Source of the DNA: Austropuccinia psidii
Taxonomy: Eukaryota > Basidiomycota > Pucciniomycetes > Pucciniales > Sphaerophragmiaceae
Length of the DNA: 64,000 nucleotides
Direction of reading: 5' to 3'
Assembly (NCBI GenBank): GCA_023105745.1
Contig: JALGQZ010000015.1
Span: 3,619,499 to 3,683,498, forward strand
The notes under the pieces are model-generated. The model saw only the letters and a list, made by a program, of their open reading frames with translations. It made no database searches and was not told the DNA's origin. Positions 33,691-45,622 of the stretch are shown piece after piece. Within the stretch, counting starts at the first letter, position 1, and every line of letters starts with the position of its first letter. The translations under genes and the position numbers were made by a program.

Positions 33691-34491
33691 TCAAGAGCTT
33701 TATTTTTATGGTGCTTGGTGGGGAAAGGAATTACCAAAAGTAAGTCCCACTACTGGTATGCACCTTTAGGGGTACTCTAACCTTTTCTGTTGTAAGCATC
33801 ACCTTGGCCACTCTGTGAGCACTTTGCAATTTTGTACACAGATTTTTGGCCTGGATTTCAACATAAAATTTCAATATATGGCCATTTCCACTTGGAGAAA
33901 TGGATCATTCTTCTTCTTAATCCTTTTTTCCAAGGAAATAATTTTCAATACATTCTTTCATCAATCTTCTTTAATTTATGGCACTGGCGGGAGTGGTAAC
34001 TACCAAAAGTAAGTTTCTCTCATAGTTTGCACTTCCCTGAGGGGTTTACAATCTTTCAAAACATTACCTTGGCCCCTCTTTGAGCACCTGGAATCAAATC
34101 TTGTCTTTACAGGTCCTTCACCATCTCAAATCAACTGTCAATATCCGTGGTGAAGATTGGAATCCCCACAAGATTCTCTTTTCTTTTATTTTCTTTTTCT
34201 TATTTTCAGTTTTCTTTGTTATCTTTCTTTCTTTATATTTTATTCAAAAATTTCTTTCTTATAGCTTTAATGCCAATCTTTACGTCAACTCATTCTTCAA
34301 AACTCAAAGCCAAATGTCAAAAGAAAACCAAATCAACCTCATCTCATATGCAAACCTCTTTTCCAGTCTGAAAATTCTTTTCAAGATTCAATACCTCTGG
34401 AATACCCAGGTCCAATCTGTCTCAACAGCCTTAACAGGCTTGTACCTTAGCTTGGTGCTCAAAAGATAACCATTCAAGGTAGGGGGGGTAC
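33691..34491 (+). repeat. E3 3' untranslated region with duplicated ~280-bp module
   Basis: A segment at ~33710-33830 (TATGGTGCTTGGTGGGGAAAG ... ACCAAAAGTAAGT ... CACCTTGGCCACTC) is repeated at ~33975-34090 in diverged form (TATGGCACTGGCGGGAG ... ACCAAAAGTAAGT ... TTACCTTGGCCCCTC). E4 has the same duplication after its pol. The polypurine tract AAGGTAGGGGGGGTAC ends at 34491. Confidence 0.6.
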
Positions 34492-36082
34492 TGTCACAAT
34501 CACAAATAATCACCCTCCTCAATGGGTGTTGCGGAAACCATATCATTTATGGCCAATTGGCCCCCTCTAGTGCTCTATGGACAATTGGCCCCCTCTAGTG
34601 CTCTATGGCAAATTGGCCCCCTCCAGTGCTCTATGGCTAATTGGCCTCTTGTCCATCTCACCTCTTCTCTGGCCATCCATGGTCCCAAACATCATTTATG
34701 GCCTCAGGCCATATCCTGCCTTCATTGGCCGTGTTGGCCAACTCTCCACCTCACCAACCCCAGGCCATTACCTTTGTTTTTGGGCCTGGGGTCCTTTCAA
34801 TCTTCCAGGGGCCTATGGCCCCTCTAGCCATCACCAGGGCACTTGTCCTTGATGTTCTGGCCTAAATGGTCTTCTTAGGCCATTTAGGCCCCCTAGGCCC
34901 CTTAGGACCCTTTTGGCCCAAATCTAATGAGGCCAAAAGTGGCCAAGGGTCCATCAGCCCCCAAAGCCAGGTGGGTCCCAAACCACAAGTGGGCTCACCT
35001 GAGCCAGTTTTGGCCCCAAACCCCAATCAACCCAAAATGGCCCAAAACCACCTTAGGACCCAACTTGGCCATAAATCAGTCCATGGCCTCTGGAAACCAC
35101 CAGACGCCACCAGCTCAGCCCAAAGCAAGGATTACCCTCCAGCTCAGGGGAAGACTTATCCTTCTTCAATGCACCCCATACTCAAGGATCCAGGGGTGGT
35201 GCATATATGGTATAATATACCATTATGCACCATTTTTGCTCAGCAATCAAATGGTGACATTTTCAGGATCAAATAAAGTCCCTAATTAATCACCATCTTT
35301 GAATGGGAATTTTCAGCTATTCAGTCTGGCAATTCCCTGGTGGCTACCAGAAGACCATTCAAGGACCCCAACCACCTGGCCCTGCAGGAGTTGGGTTGTC
35401 AATTCTCATAAGGAATATTTTAGGGGCAATTCTCAGAGGTAAATAATAATTTCAATCATTCTCAAGGCATCAAGTATTCAGCATTCTTTGAAAAGCTCAA
35501 CTGGTCCATACAGGTAGTAATAAGGAATCCTGTATGGCCTTGGCCCAACTGGGCCAATTCATATTCCACCGTGGGAAATTCAGTCCCACAGTTCAATTCT
35601 CAAGATGGCCAGAACTGTATTGGCCCAATTAAGACAATACATCTGGGTGGATCACCTTCCAGGATCAGACTTTCAGCTTTTCACATATACTGGCCACCTT
35701 TCATCACCTGGGGACTTTTTCCCCAGTTAATGAATATATTGGATTTATTTTTATCCTTATTTTCTTTTAACTTATTAAGGTGAATACTGATAATCTTAAG
35801 TAAGTCTTTCGCACCTTTTCTTCTTTGCCTTTTAGTGGATATCGCTGGTCATATCCTTTACTAATTGCATTGTTCTTTCTGGAAGGTTGAAATAGTGAAT
35901 TGAGGATTCATTTTGTTGGCTCTTTGGCTTTTGTTTCCTTATTATCCTTGCCATTGTCTTTACCTTTATTCTTCCTTAAAGAAATATATTTTTCTTATTT
36001 ATTTAAGCTTTGGACCCATCCAAGTGAGTTCTTGATTCCTGAGTGCCAGGCCACTCTTGCTTCCATAAGAGCCCCTGTGACA
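34492..36082 (+). repeat. E3 3' LTR, 1591 bp
   Basis: It starts TGTCACAATCACAAATAATC and ends CCCCTGTGACA at 36082 before the ATTTG duplication. It differs from the 5' LTR by substitutions, deletions and a local tandem expansion at 34549-34646. The 36-nt inverted repeat is conserved at 35197-35232. Confidence 0.92.
34549..34646 (+). repeat. 28-bp tandem repeat, 3.5 copies, in E3 3' LTR
   Basis: Units start with ATGG at 34549, 34577, 34605 and 34633, each of form ATGGNNAATTGGCCCCCT followed by CTAGTGCTCT. The 5' LTR has a single copy near 26501, so the expansion arose after insertion or during reverse transcription. Confidence 0.9.
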
Positions 36083-36755
36083 ATTTGCTATTTTCTCATC
36101 ATTTGATCAAACTTTGACTTGGTAACCATGTTTCAAAAAATGTTTTGATAGACCAATTGGACTATTATAAGCCATATATTTAAGATTCAGAGCTGGCCAT
36201 GCCTAAGAGGCCTCAGAAGGTGGCTACCCTGCCTCTCTTTGATGTCTTTTATCCCCCTTAGCTATTATCACATCAAAATAGTATTTCAGGGTTAAAGGCT
36301 GATATAAACTATGGGTGTACCAAAGCTGTATGTAAGAATAAAGCAATTTTAAAGAACAAAAACATGTGAAACACTATTTTTAGTGTATATGTAGCATGGT
36401 ATTTCTCACATTCCCATTATTTTGAGGCAAAATTGAGAAAAACAAATTTTTTACAATTATGTTATGTGGTATTCATGATGTGGTGTTGAAGTATTTTAAA
36501 AATTAACATCTCAGAGAGTTAATTTAAGCTCATTCACTCTATAAAGTTTCCCTAGGTGAATTTTGTTTTACAATCCAAATCTGGCCTTGAATTCATGGAC
36601 TTACTTACAAACAAAAAAGCTATTCATCTGCTCCTAAATAAAAAAATGATTAATTTTGGATATATGAATGAGCTATGGGTTATTCATAGTTCAAAAGTTA
36701 TTTGTATCTTAGTTGTGGAATAACTGGGTGTGTAAACTATACCTCAAGGATCACA
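36083..36755 (-). repeat. B left LTR, fragment 3 of 3
   Basis: After E3 the B LTR resumes as ATTTGCTATTTTCTCATCA, matching TTATTTGCTATTTTCTTATGA at 41240. It continues through GGCCTCAGAAG (matches 41365), CACTATTTTTAGTGTATATG (matches 41526) and ends AAGGATCACA at 36755. Together with fragments 1 and 2 it represents most of a ~1.9-kb LTR. Confidence 0.85.
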
Positions 36756-39700
36756 TTCTCTCCAACAAAAAAATAAAATTGTACTACAGTTTTATTAGTG
36801 AGTTTCAAATTGAAAAGTGCCAAAGGGGGGTTAATTTCCACTTTTGAATCTCTTTCTATCATTTTCATCAATTATTAAAGCACATTTACAGGCATATTTG
36901 GGATTTTGACCTTATTTTATGCCTAAATATCCTCAGAAGCTTATCTGAGTCATGTATGTCTGATTCTGCCAGCCATTAATCTGCATATACTGGGTTTGTT
37001 TATTTGAAATGATATTCTCTTTGATTTTTACCCCTAAATATCCTTTTATTAATGACTTTATTTATATTTTTGTCTTCCTTTTTTTCCACTGGTGATACAG
37101 TTAAAGGAAAAGATTCCTTGTCAGATGGTTGATAAGGTTTGATAAAGATGACTGGAAGGTGGGGTTTTTGTTCACCAATTCACCACTTCATTCTACTTGT
37201 ACTGAATTTTTTTGATGTAAGGCAACAATAAATAAAGGTCCTACATAAGAATATTTAATCCTCTATGGGAATTTAATCTTATCAAAATATCAGGTGAAAA
37301 CAAGAACTAAGTCCTCTAATTTGAGCTCCTCTACTTTATAAATATTTTCCCCTCTCTGTTTTTCATATTCAAAATAGCCATCCATTCTTGTTCTTTCATG
37401 GGATTTCAATTTATTAAGCATTAAATCTAAGCTGGAAGCTGTAGGAGAAATTTCAATCAAGTCTTTCCTCAGTTTATCTACTGGTAGTCTTTGATTCCAT
37501 AGTTTTTATAACATAGCAGGAGTTTGACCTGTGGAAGAATAAACAGATGACTTATATGCCAGTTCCAATGCAGGTATTAATGTGTAGCAGTAAGGGGTAA
37601 AGCCATTTGAATATTTGAATTCTAAACCATAGGAATGGAATCTCCTTGTCACTTCTTCTAAAGTTTGAATAATTTTCTGTGCTAGTGCATCAGCTTTAGG
37701 GTGGTATTCTGTAGAAAATGCTAACATGTTCCCAAAAGATCTGTGAAGATTGGTTCAAAGTGGAGATGCTAACTTGAGGTATCTGTCCCTTATGATACTA
37801 TTAAATAACACTGTATGAGAAATAGATCTATTCCACATGAGCAAAGCTGTATCCATAACAGTCTCATCTTCATGACATGGTAAGAATATGGGAGTCTTGC
37901 TATATCTTTTTAACATTACTAAGAAAGAATTCTAGCTCCTCTCCTTTCTTGGAGGAAGTGCTATGCCCCAATCCATGTGAGAAACTTCCTAAAGGGATTT
38001 TGGTTCTTCAATATGAATCATAAGTATGAACTTCTCCCCTGTTCTCCTGTTTGTTTTTTGTCATCTGTCACAAGGATGGAAATATTCAATGATTTCTTTT
38101 AAATATGGCCATCATTCACAGTTATTGACTGTTTTGAATTTTCCTGTCATTTGATAGGTGTCTATAATAGATGATATAATGAAATTCATGGAGAATGGTA
38201 GTGATAAGAAATCTAGTGCAGAATTTGATTAGAAAAGAATTTTGGGTTTTGTGATATATTATTCAATAAATAAAGTTAAATCTTCCTTCAGAATGGGAAG
38301 TTTTCCATATTTAACCCAATAAATTAACCAAATATGTTTATTTAAAGTCTTTGGCCAATGGGGATGTTAATATATGGCAATTACTTAGTTGCTTGTATGA
38401 ATTTCTGACTTCTTCAAAGATCTCAATCCCATTTTCAATTTTGTTAATTACTTCAATTGGGACCAATGGTTCTCCCTTTAGAGGTACATAAGATTGGTTA
38501 TCAAGTGTATTTTCTAATTCCCACCTGCTAAGACCATCAGCATTATTATGTATATTTCTTTCTTTGAAATTTTTCTGATATTTACTATATACTCTCGAAT
38601 AGATATTTGCCATCTCAACATGTGTCTTTTGGGGGTTTTCATGTTCATGAGTGATTGCACTGCATTAATCTCAGTTATGACTTCATAAATGCTTCTATAA
38701 AGATGACAGTATAATCTCCCAAGTGCCCATACCAAAAATAATAATTTAATTTGGCTCACACCATATATGGCCTCTGTTGGTTTGATTTGTATTTACATAA
38801 AACAAACTGGTATTTCTGTTGGTTTTTCATCAATAATTTGGAGTTGTTGTACGGCTTCCCCTAATCCATCTCCACATGCATCAATGTACAACATGAAGGG
38901 TATATTCCAGTCAGGAATGAGGATTAAAGAAGCTTCTGTAAAGGATTTCTTTCTTTTTCATATTATGTAATTCCTTCTTGAGTAATCTCAAATACAGTCT
39001 GTTGATCACAGATTCTATAGAGTGCCTTGGCTAGAATTGCAAAATATTTGAGGTGCTTCCTGTAATAACTGGAAATTCCAAGAAAAGAGATCATTTATAT
39101 CTTATTCTGGGGTATTGGTCTAAGTATCACTGCTGCCAATTTTCTCTTGTCAAAACCTAAGATTAATCCAGAAACAATATATACAAGTTCTTTGAGTTCT
39201 TTGAAGCCAACATTGCAATTATTAAGCTCAATATTCATATTAACCTCTGAATTTTTGTCTAATAATATTGCAAGTATTTTAAGGTGCAAAGACTAAGAGC
39301 TTGAAAATATGATTATTTCATCAATATAAATAAAATTCATCTTTCAGAGACTTTTGTAGGGAAGAAGTTATTTATTATGGGGAGTGATATTTCCATGCCT
39401 TAACCTAAAAGTTACGCCTATGCCTACACATAAAATTGTGGATTCAGATACGCCTTCACGCCTTTCATGGATGTAGTTTGCTAAATCCATGCATCCAAGT
39501 GATTACTAAATCAACGCACCAATTTCTTTTAATACAAAATAACTATAATTTCACAATTACCCACTTTCAATTTTGATTTCCATATGAGTCTCTAAGAGAG
39601 GTTTTGATAGCTCAGCATATGTCAAAGTACTTGCTAAAGTTGTTCTTACATGAAATAAATAACCACCATAAGGACAGGAAAATGAAATCCAATAAGTGAT

Positions 39701-39991
39701 TTGAATGATTAAAAATGTACACACCTTGCCAAAGTATTCTTCCTCTGTTGTACTTGTAATTCATAAATATAAAAGAAGTGGTTCTAAATTTTTCATTAAA
39801 TAAAACTTCTTATGAACTAACATACCCTTTGAATGTTTATCTCCATTGTATCAGGTCATATAAAATGGTATGCCATTACATAATTCCTTTGTCCAATACA
39901 ATTTAGACAATAAATAGCTTGATCTTCAGAAGCTGGATTCCAATGAGGCTCCTAGACATATATTAGATATATAGATTATATTGTAATATCC
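36756..39991 (-). pseudogene. B internal region: decayed Ty3/Gypsy pol, gag lost
   Basis: A minus-strand Gypsy remnant related to E1. Integrase: LAFSTEYHPKADALAQKIIQ at ~37700, followed by GLEFKYSNGFT and LIPALELAYKSSVYSSTG, collinear with E1; the catalytic Glu is Gln here. RNase H/connection pieces lie at 38338-38960 ([32 protein letters not shown]). RT thumb lies at 39095-39290 (KELVYIVSGLILGFDKRKL). Every segment is broken by stops or frameshifts. From ~39,370 to 39,991 I see no element protein; gag is missing and the DNA there has no recognisable origin. Confidence 0.8.
39371..39991. other. Unassigned stretch inside element B
   Basis: Between the RT remnant and the right LTR. It contains a locally GC-richer piece with repeated ACGCCT words (ACGCCTATGCCTAC, ACGCCTTCACGCC) at 39,413-39,460, unlike the rest of B. 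It could be a fragment of another transposon inserted where gag was. No coding potential seen. Confidence 0.35.
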
Positions 39992-41912
39992 TGTAAGATT
40001 TAACTATGAAACTGATAATAATATCACTATTAATCAACAGTACTATGTCTGTTCTTATGAAATATAATAATAAAATATTATTATAACCACAATTAAATAA
40101 TTTAAGAATTATTTCTTTCACGTGTTAAACACTACTAGTGATTTTAACAGTGAGCAGTAATTGTCTACAAGAATCAATTACAAGAAGATTTTAATAATCA
40201 AACTTCTTTTATTAAAATAATAAGGTTATTTTAATATATAATTATCTTTTGCAAGAATAATTATAATGATAATTCTTGAAGAAAACTAATCTTAGAGAAA
40301 AACTTTAAGAATTAAAAATAAATCACTCACTAATATTCCAAAGAACTTATTGAAAGATAAGATAGAGAGATATGACGTATAATTGTGGATTTTAAGGATC
40401 AAAATGAATTTATAACAGTATTACAAAAATATATAGTTGGATTCTATGATTTCACGTCTTTCTGATTGATTCTTAAAGATTTAAAACACTTAAGAATAGC
40501 TATAACTAATACTTACTTGTTGGTAATAATGATTAAATGATAATAAGATGATGATGATGTGGAAAAAACAGCAAGAGGAGGCCTCTTTTAAGTCAACAAC
40601 AGCTCACAGAGGAGTGCCATGGAGCAAACTGAAAAAGCAGTGAGTGAGAAAACAATAAACCTTTTTGGATTATTGATTGCATCATCTGTTGTCACGTAAG
40701 ATTATCATAATTACTTAATTTATGCTTTTACGTGACTACCAATCCCAATATATTTCAGAGTAAAAAGAGTAACATCTGTAAATATTCTTTTATTCCAAAA
40801 TAATCGTTGATTTCTCAAAGTTATCAATATTATTGGCAATTTCATCACAGGTTGTAATTACTGTGAAATTTTGAAGATTCAGTGTTTCACGTAGAATAGT
40901 CAAAAATGGACTGTGAGTAAAACTTTCAATTTTACTAGTAAAACCATGATCCTTTTTGGTTGTACCATATATAATACAGTTCTCTATTCATTCTGAAAGT
41001 TTCAGAAGGATTCATTAAGAATTGTAGTTTTAATGAATTTTTGAAGTTTTTACCTCATTTCTACGTAGAATTGCAAACATCAGTGTTTCACTGGTTGCTA
41101 TGAGGTAAATCAATGGATACAAGTCCAAAAAGGGTTTTAATTACTCTTCAGGGTCTATCCATGGAAATTAATCAAGAATTGACATTGTTACAGGAGTCTA
41201 AGTAGCTCATTACCTCCTTGGCACGTCAAAATAGCAGGTTATTTGCTATTTTCTTATGATTTACAGTAGTTGTAACATGGTAACCAAGTTCCCAAAGGGT
41301 TTTAGATCACCAATTAGGCCAAGATCAGCCATGGATCCAAGCTTTGGAGCTGTCCATGCCTCTGAGGCCTCAGAAGTTGGGTACCCTGGCTCTCTTTGAT
41401 GTCTTTTGTCCCCCTTGCCTATTTTTCATGTCAAAAATAGAAATTTAAGCTTAGTGAGATATCCACTATGGGTGTACCAAAAGTCCATGTAAGAATACCA
41501 TGATATTAAGTGCTCAAAACATGCATAAGACTATTTGTAGTGTATATGTAACATGGGATTTCTCACATTCCCATTATTTTGGCATGAAATTAAGAAAAAC
41601 AAAAATTTTCACGGATCTTTTATGTGGTATTGATGATGTGGTATTGAAGTATTTTCCATTTTATCCCCTCAAAGAGTTAATTTTGGCTTATTCACTCCAT
41701 GGAGCTACCCTAGGTGAATTTTTGTGTAGAATCTAAATCTGGCCTTAAATCTATGGATTTACTTACTCAATAAAAAGTTATTCATCTTTTCTGAAATGAA
41801 AAATGATGAATTTTGGATATATGCATGACTTATGAGTTATGCATAATTCAAAATTTATTTTTAAGATAATTGTGGCCTATTTGGGTATGTAAAATATACC
41901 TCAAGGCTCACA
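39992..41912 (-). repeat. B right (5') LTR, 1921 bp
   Basis: On the plus strand it starts TGTAAGATTTAACTATGAAAC and ends AAGGCTCACA, with TG...CA ends. It is the intact reference for the fragmented left LTR. It shares short terminal motifs with the E1/E2 LTRs but little else. It abuts the SNF2 remnant at 41913. Confidence 0.88.
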
Positions 41913-41944
41913 TATCCCCTCATGGTCATATAATCATAATTCAT

Positions 41945-43793
41945 ACCATTATAAATACCACGTCTGCACAAGTTATATTCAGGCCAACCGCTGCAGCCCC
42001 TATTGAAGCCACAAGTACTTCTACATTGCTGTTTTCCTTGAATTTATGAAGTTCTGCCTCCTGTGTAGCTTGGCCTATTGTTCTGTAACACGTGTAAAAA
42101 TAATCTTGTTGTTTTCTAAGACAATTACAATCCTACCAGTTTATCACAAATAATTGTCAATCAAAAGCTTCATAATTATCAAAGGAGAGGTACAAAAAAC
42201 AATTTTAATAGACAAAATAAGGGAAATAACCAAACTTACAAATAAAGAAATGCTGTAAACTGTAAAAAAATCACTGATTTTGGGGTTGAATTTTTAATGT
42301 TTTGGCGTGATAAAAGAATTTTCAGGAGCCTCTGAATTTTAGTGCTTTGTAGAAATTTTTTGACATCAACATGTTCTGTTATGGTACTATTAAAAAAACT
42401 CCCTTCTATCTCTGTCCCATATGGTGAGATCATACCTTCAATGTCATATATACTTTCACTAAGCAAGTGATGATTGCAGCAAAGGCAAAGCTTGTTTATA
42501 TACTTGATGAACATTTCTGGGCCTTGATGGGATGATGATATGAACTGTTTGTAAATATCATTATATCTATCTAAATTCCAATCTGAGAGAGGTTCATGGA
42601 TATAATCATGATTAATTTCAGGTAGATCATTTAAAATGCGGTCCTTTTTTCTTTGTAGACAAAGATTCCTCAGGCATAACTGAAGGGGGCTATAATTTCC
42701 TTTTTTGAGCTCTTCCAATATAGTTGGTACCCAATTCTCTTGTTTTTAACTTTTAGGTGCTGTAATGAAGGTGATTAGGCTCATTAAGTCATTTATACTG
42801 TTTTGAATAGCGGTTCCTGTCAGGCAAATGCATCTGGATGTTTGTATTGCCCCAATTGCTTTGAATAAAGTTGACTCCTGACTTCTTATCTGACTAGGTA
42901 TGCCAATTTAATTTATATATCTTTCATAAGAATTCCACAATTTATAAATAATACGTTGAAAAACTTACTGGGCCTCATCTAAGACAACTCAATACCATTC
43001 ACTATGGTAAATCCAAGAGTTTTCTATATTATTAGGCTTACCAAACTCATGAGCTAACAAATGATAGCTGGATATTACAATATCAGCTTCAGACCATTTT
43101 TTCAGTCCAATCTCCTTTCCTTTCTTCTCATCATAGGTGACAATCTTTAGTTGGGATATGTCTGTATGTAATTTTAATTCATCTTCCCAATTCTTTCTCA
43201 AACGAGGTAAGCATATTATGAGTGTGGAGTGTTTTTTGTTTCTTATTAATAAAGTGAATGGATGGTGGAACATCTCTTTTGGAATCTTCAAGGGTCATAC
43301 ATATGAGTGATATGCTCTAAATTGATTTGCCTAGCCCCATGTCATCTGCAATCAGAAAGCCCAAGGGAGTATGGCTGAAGGAGTCTTGGAGGTTATTTGC
43401 TTGCTTCTTTGTGATGCTATATATCAAATTTATTCTTTTAGATGAGGATGATGGTTTATTTAACCACAGAGAATTTGCCGATTTTCCATTTGGGGCTTCT
43501 CAATGTAGGAGAAATGCTAATACTTGCTTTTGATGAGGCTTGAGTGATGATTTTAGGAATGGTATCAGGGATTGGATTTGTGAAAGTTCATTCCCACTTG
43601 GAATCTTCAGGAGCTGTGAGTGCAGCTCAGGTGACAACAATACGTTCTGAGAAGAGGTAACAGGCTGGGGCTCCAGGTGTGAGATAAGTGAACACCCACA
43701 ATTTCCAGAGCTGTTGCATATGGCTGGTTGGTGAATTAATATTGAGTTCTTCCTAATGAGTTCAAATATGACAATGCTTTCTGAGGAAAACAA
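41945..43793 (-). pseudogene. SNF2-family helicase remnant
   Basis: Helicase motifs in order on the minus strand: motif I DDMGLGKS at ~43,340, followed by TAG at 43317-43319; motif Ia region HSTLIICLPRLRKNWEDEL; WSEADIVISSYHLLAHEFG; motif II VVLDEAQ at ~42,975, preceded by TGA at 42989-42991 and followed by a GTAAGT donor; motif III LTGTAIQNSINDLMSLITF at ~42,800; an insert rich in Cys/His (LCLCCNHH); and motif V VASIGAAAVGLNITCADVV near 42,000. Motif VI is absent because the B LTR begins at 41912. Such proteins remodel chromatin or act in repair. Stops, a frameshift near 43,280 and truncation make it a pseudogene. Confidence 0.85.
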
Positions 43794-44103
43794 AAAAAAA
43801 ATACTATTGGAATAGTGATGTTTATCTTGTTGTAAAGGTTAAACTTGAGAAAGCTTTCAATGAATACTTTCTGGTTGGGGTTTTTCTCTAGATTGGTGTG
43901 CCACATGCCAGAAGGACCACAGGATATAAATAAATTGGGGTCACCCAATAATAGTACCAGTGCAGAGGTGACATCCAGAGGAAGGCTACCCCAAGCTTCT
44001 CTTTGATGTCATGTATACAAGAATAAATTTTGACTTGTATGACATAAGAAAATCCAATAATCCTGTGGAAAAGGTTTCTGAATGGGATTAGTGAGGCATA
44101 CAT
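43794..44103 (-). pseudogene. Probable N-terminal part of the SNF2 remnant
   Basis: Two overlapping minus-strand frames carry LGDPNLFISCGPSGMWHTNL and, in the other frame, VIQVKIYSCIHDIKEKLG. The first continues toward the helicase region and probably belongs to it. The pieces are frameshifted, and an intron may lie at 43,770-43,850. Low certainty on gene structure. Confidence 0.4.
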
Positions 44104-44620
44104 GGGTTTTCAATATACCAAGGCAATATGGCTTGGAAGAATCCATATTTTAAAAAACAATTCAGTTTGATCTTGACAGGAATGAATGATAATTGCAATT
44201 AACTAGAGAGCAAGAATATATACTAAAGTAATTTTGATACTAATCAGGTGAGCTTGCAGTTTGCAGTTACTATTTGTATTATAAATAGAAACACATGAGG
44301 TTCAATAAAACATTCATGAGGCTCAATAAAATATTGTTTGAAAAAAACAGCTCAATTTAGAGAGGAAAGGAAATTTATTCTTGGATATGTCAATATAATT
44401 GTATCAATCTCTGAATGAGAAGAATCTTCCTATTAGAAGTCCTGAATTTGAACAGAATACATGAAGGAAATTCCTAAGGATACTTAAGGACATATATTTC
44501 AAGAAAGTCACCAAAGGAAAATTTGTACTCAATTGTGCATCAGCCATCCCATTTCATGCATAAGTATCCTAGTCTAAGGTTGAAAAGCTACATCAAAAGA
44601 AATGGAAAATCACAAAACAT
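44104..44620. other. AT-rich gene-free stretch
   Basis: No coding region, RNA gene or clear repeat seen. Confidence 0.6.
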
Positions 44621-45085
44621 TTATATGTTTGAAAGCTTCATTTTGTTCTGTTGATGTCTTTTCTTTTCATTTTGAATCCTTTCTTGACACCCATATGTCT
44701 TCTCTTCTTGTGTTATTGGATCCATACATATATGGCTTTTAGCTCTTGAATATAGCATGGAGTTGATTTGTAAAGAACAGCCAAAGTGAGTTATGGTGGG
44801 AATTTCATCAAAAATAGGAGGTGGCTGAGTGGTCTGGTGAAAAGTGGTTGAAGTCTTCCAGAGAAGCTCAATAATACCTTGTTTGAAAGAAAAATACAAA
44901 AGTGTGGAGTATTCAGGAAATGAGAGGCCATAGCCACAGGAGTGGATGGGAGATGGAATTGGTTTTATGGCTAATTTGTCAAAGAATGTGAGCAAACCAG
45001 AAGTCCAAGTATTCATGACTTTCTTATCTCTATGAACACAATTATGTAAAACATCTGTTGTTATGATTACATTGAAGAAAGACAA
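44621..45085 (-). CDS. Unidentified ORF, 154 codons
   Basis: The ORF has ordinary amino-acid composition (GYGLSFPEYSTLLYFSFKQG, FDEIPTITHFGCSLQINSML) and ends with a basic Lys/Arg/Gln-rich tail (ERIQNEKKRHQQNKMKLSN). I do not recognise the family. Minus-strand sequence upstream contains a possible GTAAGC donor near 45,120, so it may be one exon of a longer gene, perhaps connected to the SNF2 remnant 0.5 kb downstream. It could also be a TE relic. Confidence 0.35.
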   Translation of the reverse strand: MSFFNVIITTDVLHNCVHRDKKVMNTWTSGLLTFFDKLAIKPIPSPIHSCGYGLSFPEYSTLLYFSFKQGIIELLWKTSTTFHQTTQPPPIFDEIPTITHFGCSLQINSMLYSRAKSHICMDPITQEEKTYGCQERIQNEKKRHQQNKMKLSNI

Positions 45086-45331
45086 TTGTGGTATTCCATA
45101 CGATTAGTACCAGTTTCAAGCTTACCAATAAAACAAAAGAAAAAAAATGATAATAAAACAAATTACGCAAAACATATTTACACATTACAGCTCCAAATTT
45201 CAAAAATAAATATACAATACACAGCCTCAAGATCTTATCAAAACAGTATAGTATCAAAGGATTTATCCTCCTTATTGCATCGTCAATAGCAAATTATGCC
45301 ATTAAAAGGAGTTAATCTAAATAAAGGTATA

Positions 45332-45622
45332 TGAAGATGCACCACAGCATCAGAGCTGTGTTTTCCCCACCTTGATTCAATTGAAAGAGTATGATTTCAC
45401 GCATCAAACTTGATAGAAATGATACAATACTAAAATAAAACCACCAGAATAATTCTCTCAGAACATACGTAAAAAATAGAAACAAAAATACTTTCCCCAC
45501 CTTCAAGAGAACATCACCAGCCATATTATCTCAATGACCTCACATGACTCTGATAAAAAGAAAATCTCACCAGCCAAATTATCTCAAATACATCACATGA
45601 TTTTGATAAGAAAAAGCACCAC
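45332..45622. repeat. Degenerate repeat module, left of E4
   Basis: Contains blocks CCACCAGAATAATTCTCTCAG, ACATACGTAAAAAATAGAAAC, CTTTCCCCACCTTC, CATCACCAGCCATATTATCTC and ACATCACATGATTTTGATAAG. These recur several times in 55925-56490. E4 is inserted inside this module. An apparent minus-strand ORF here is repeat sequence. Confidence 0.75.

Larger units (their letters stand above)
26407..36082 (+). mobile_element. E3: Ty3/Gypsy chromovirus with ~1.6-kb LTRs
   Basis: LTRs at both ends start TGTCACAA and end CCCCTGTGACA. A perfect 5-bp target-site duplication ATTTG brackets the element (26402-26406 and 36083-36087). The order gag, protease, RT, RNase H, integrase, chromodomain is Ty3/Gypsy. 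The internal ORFs are shattered by frameshifts and stops, and several catalytic residues are replaced. Its coding region is closely related to that of E4, while its LTRs are different. It sits in the left LTR of element B. Confidence 0.93.

Noticed and set aside
45312..45524. 70-codon ORF beside E4 similar to 55900-56223
   Set aside because: Both are translations of the same AT-rich repeat module, not a conserved gene.
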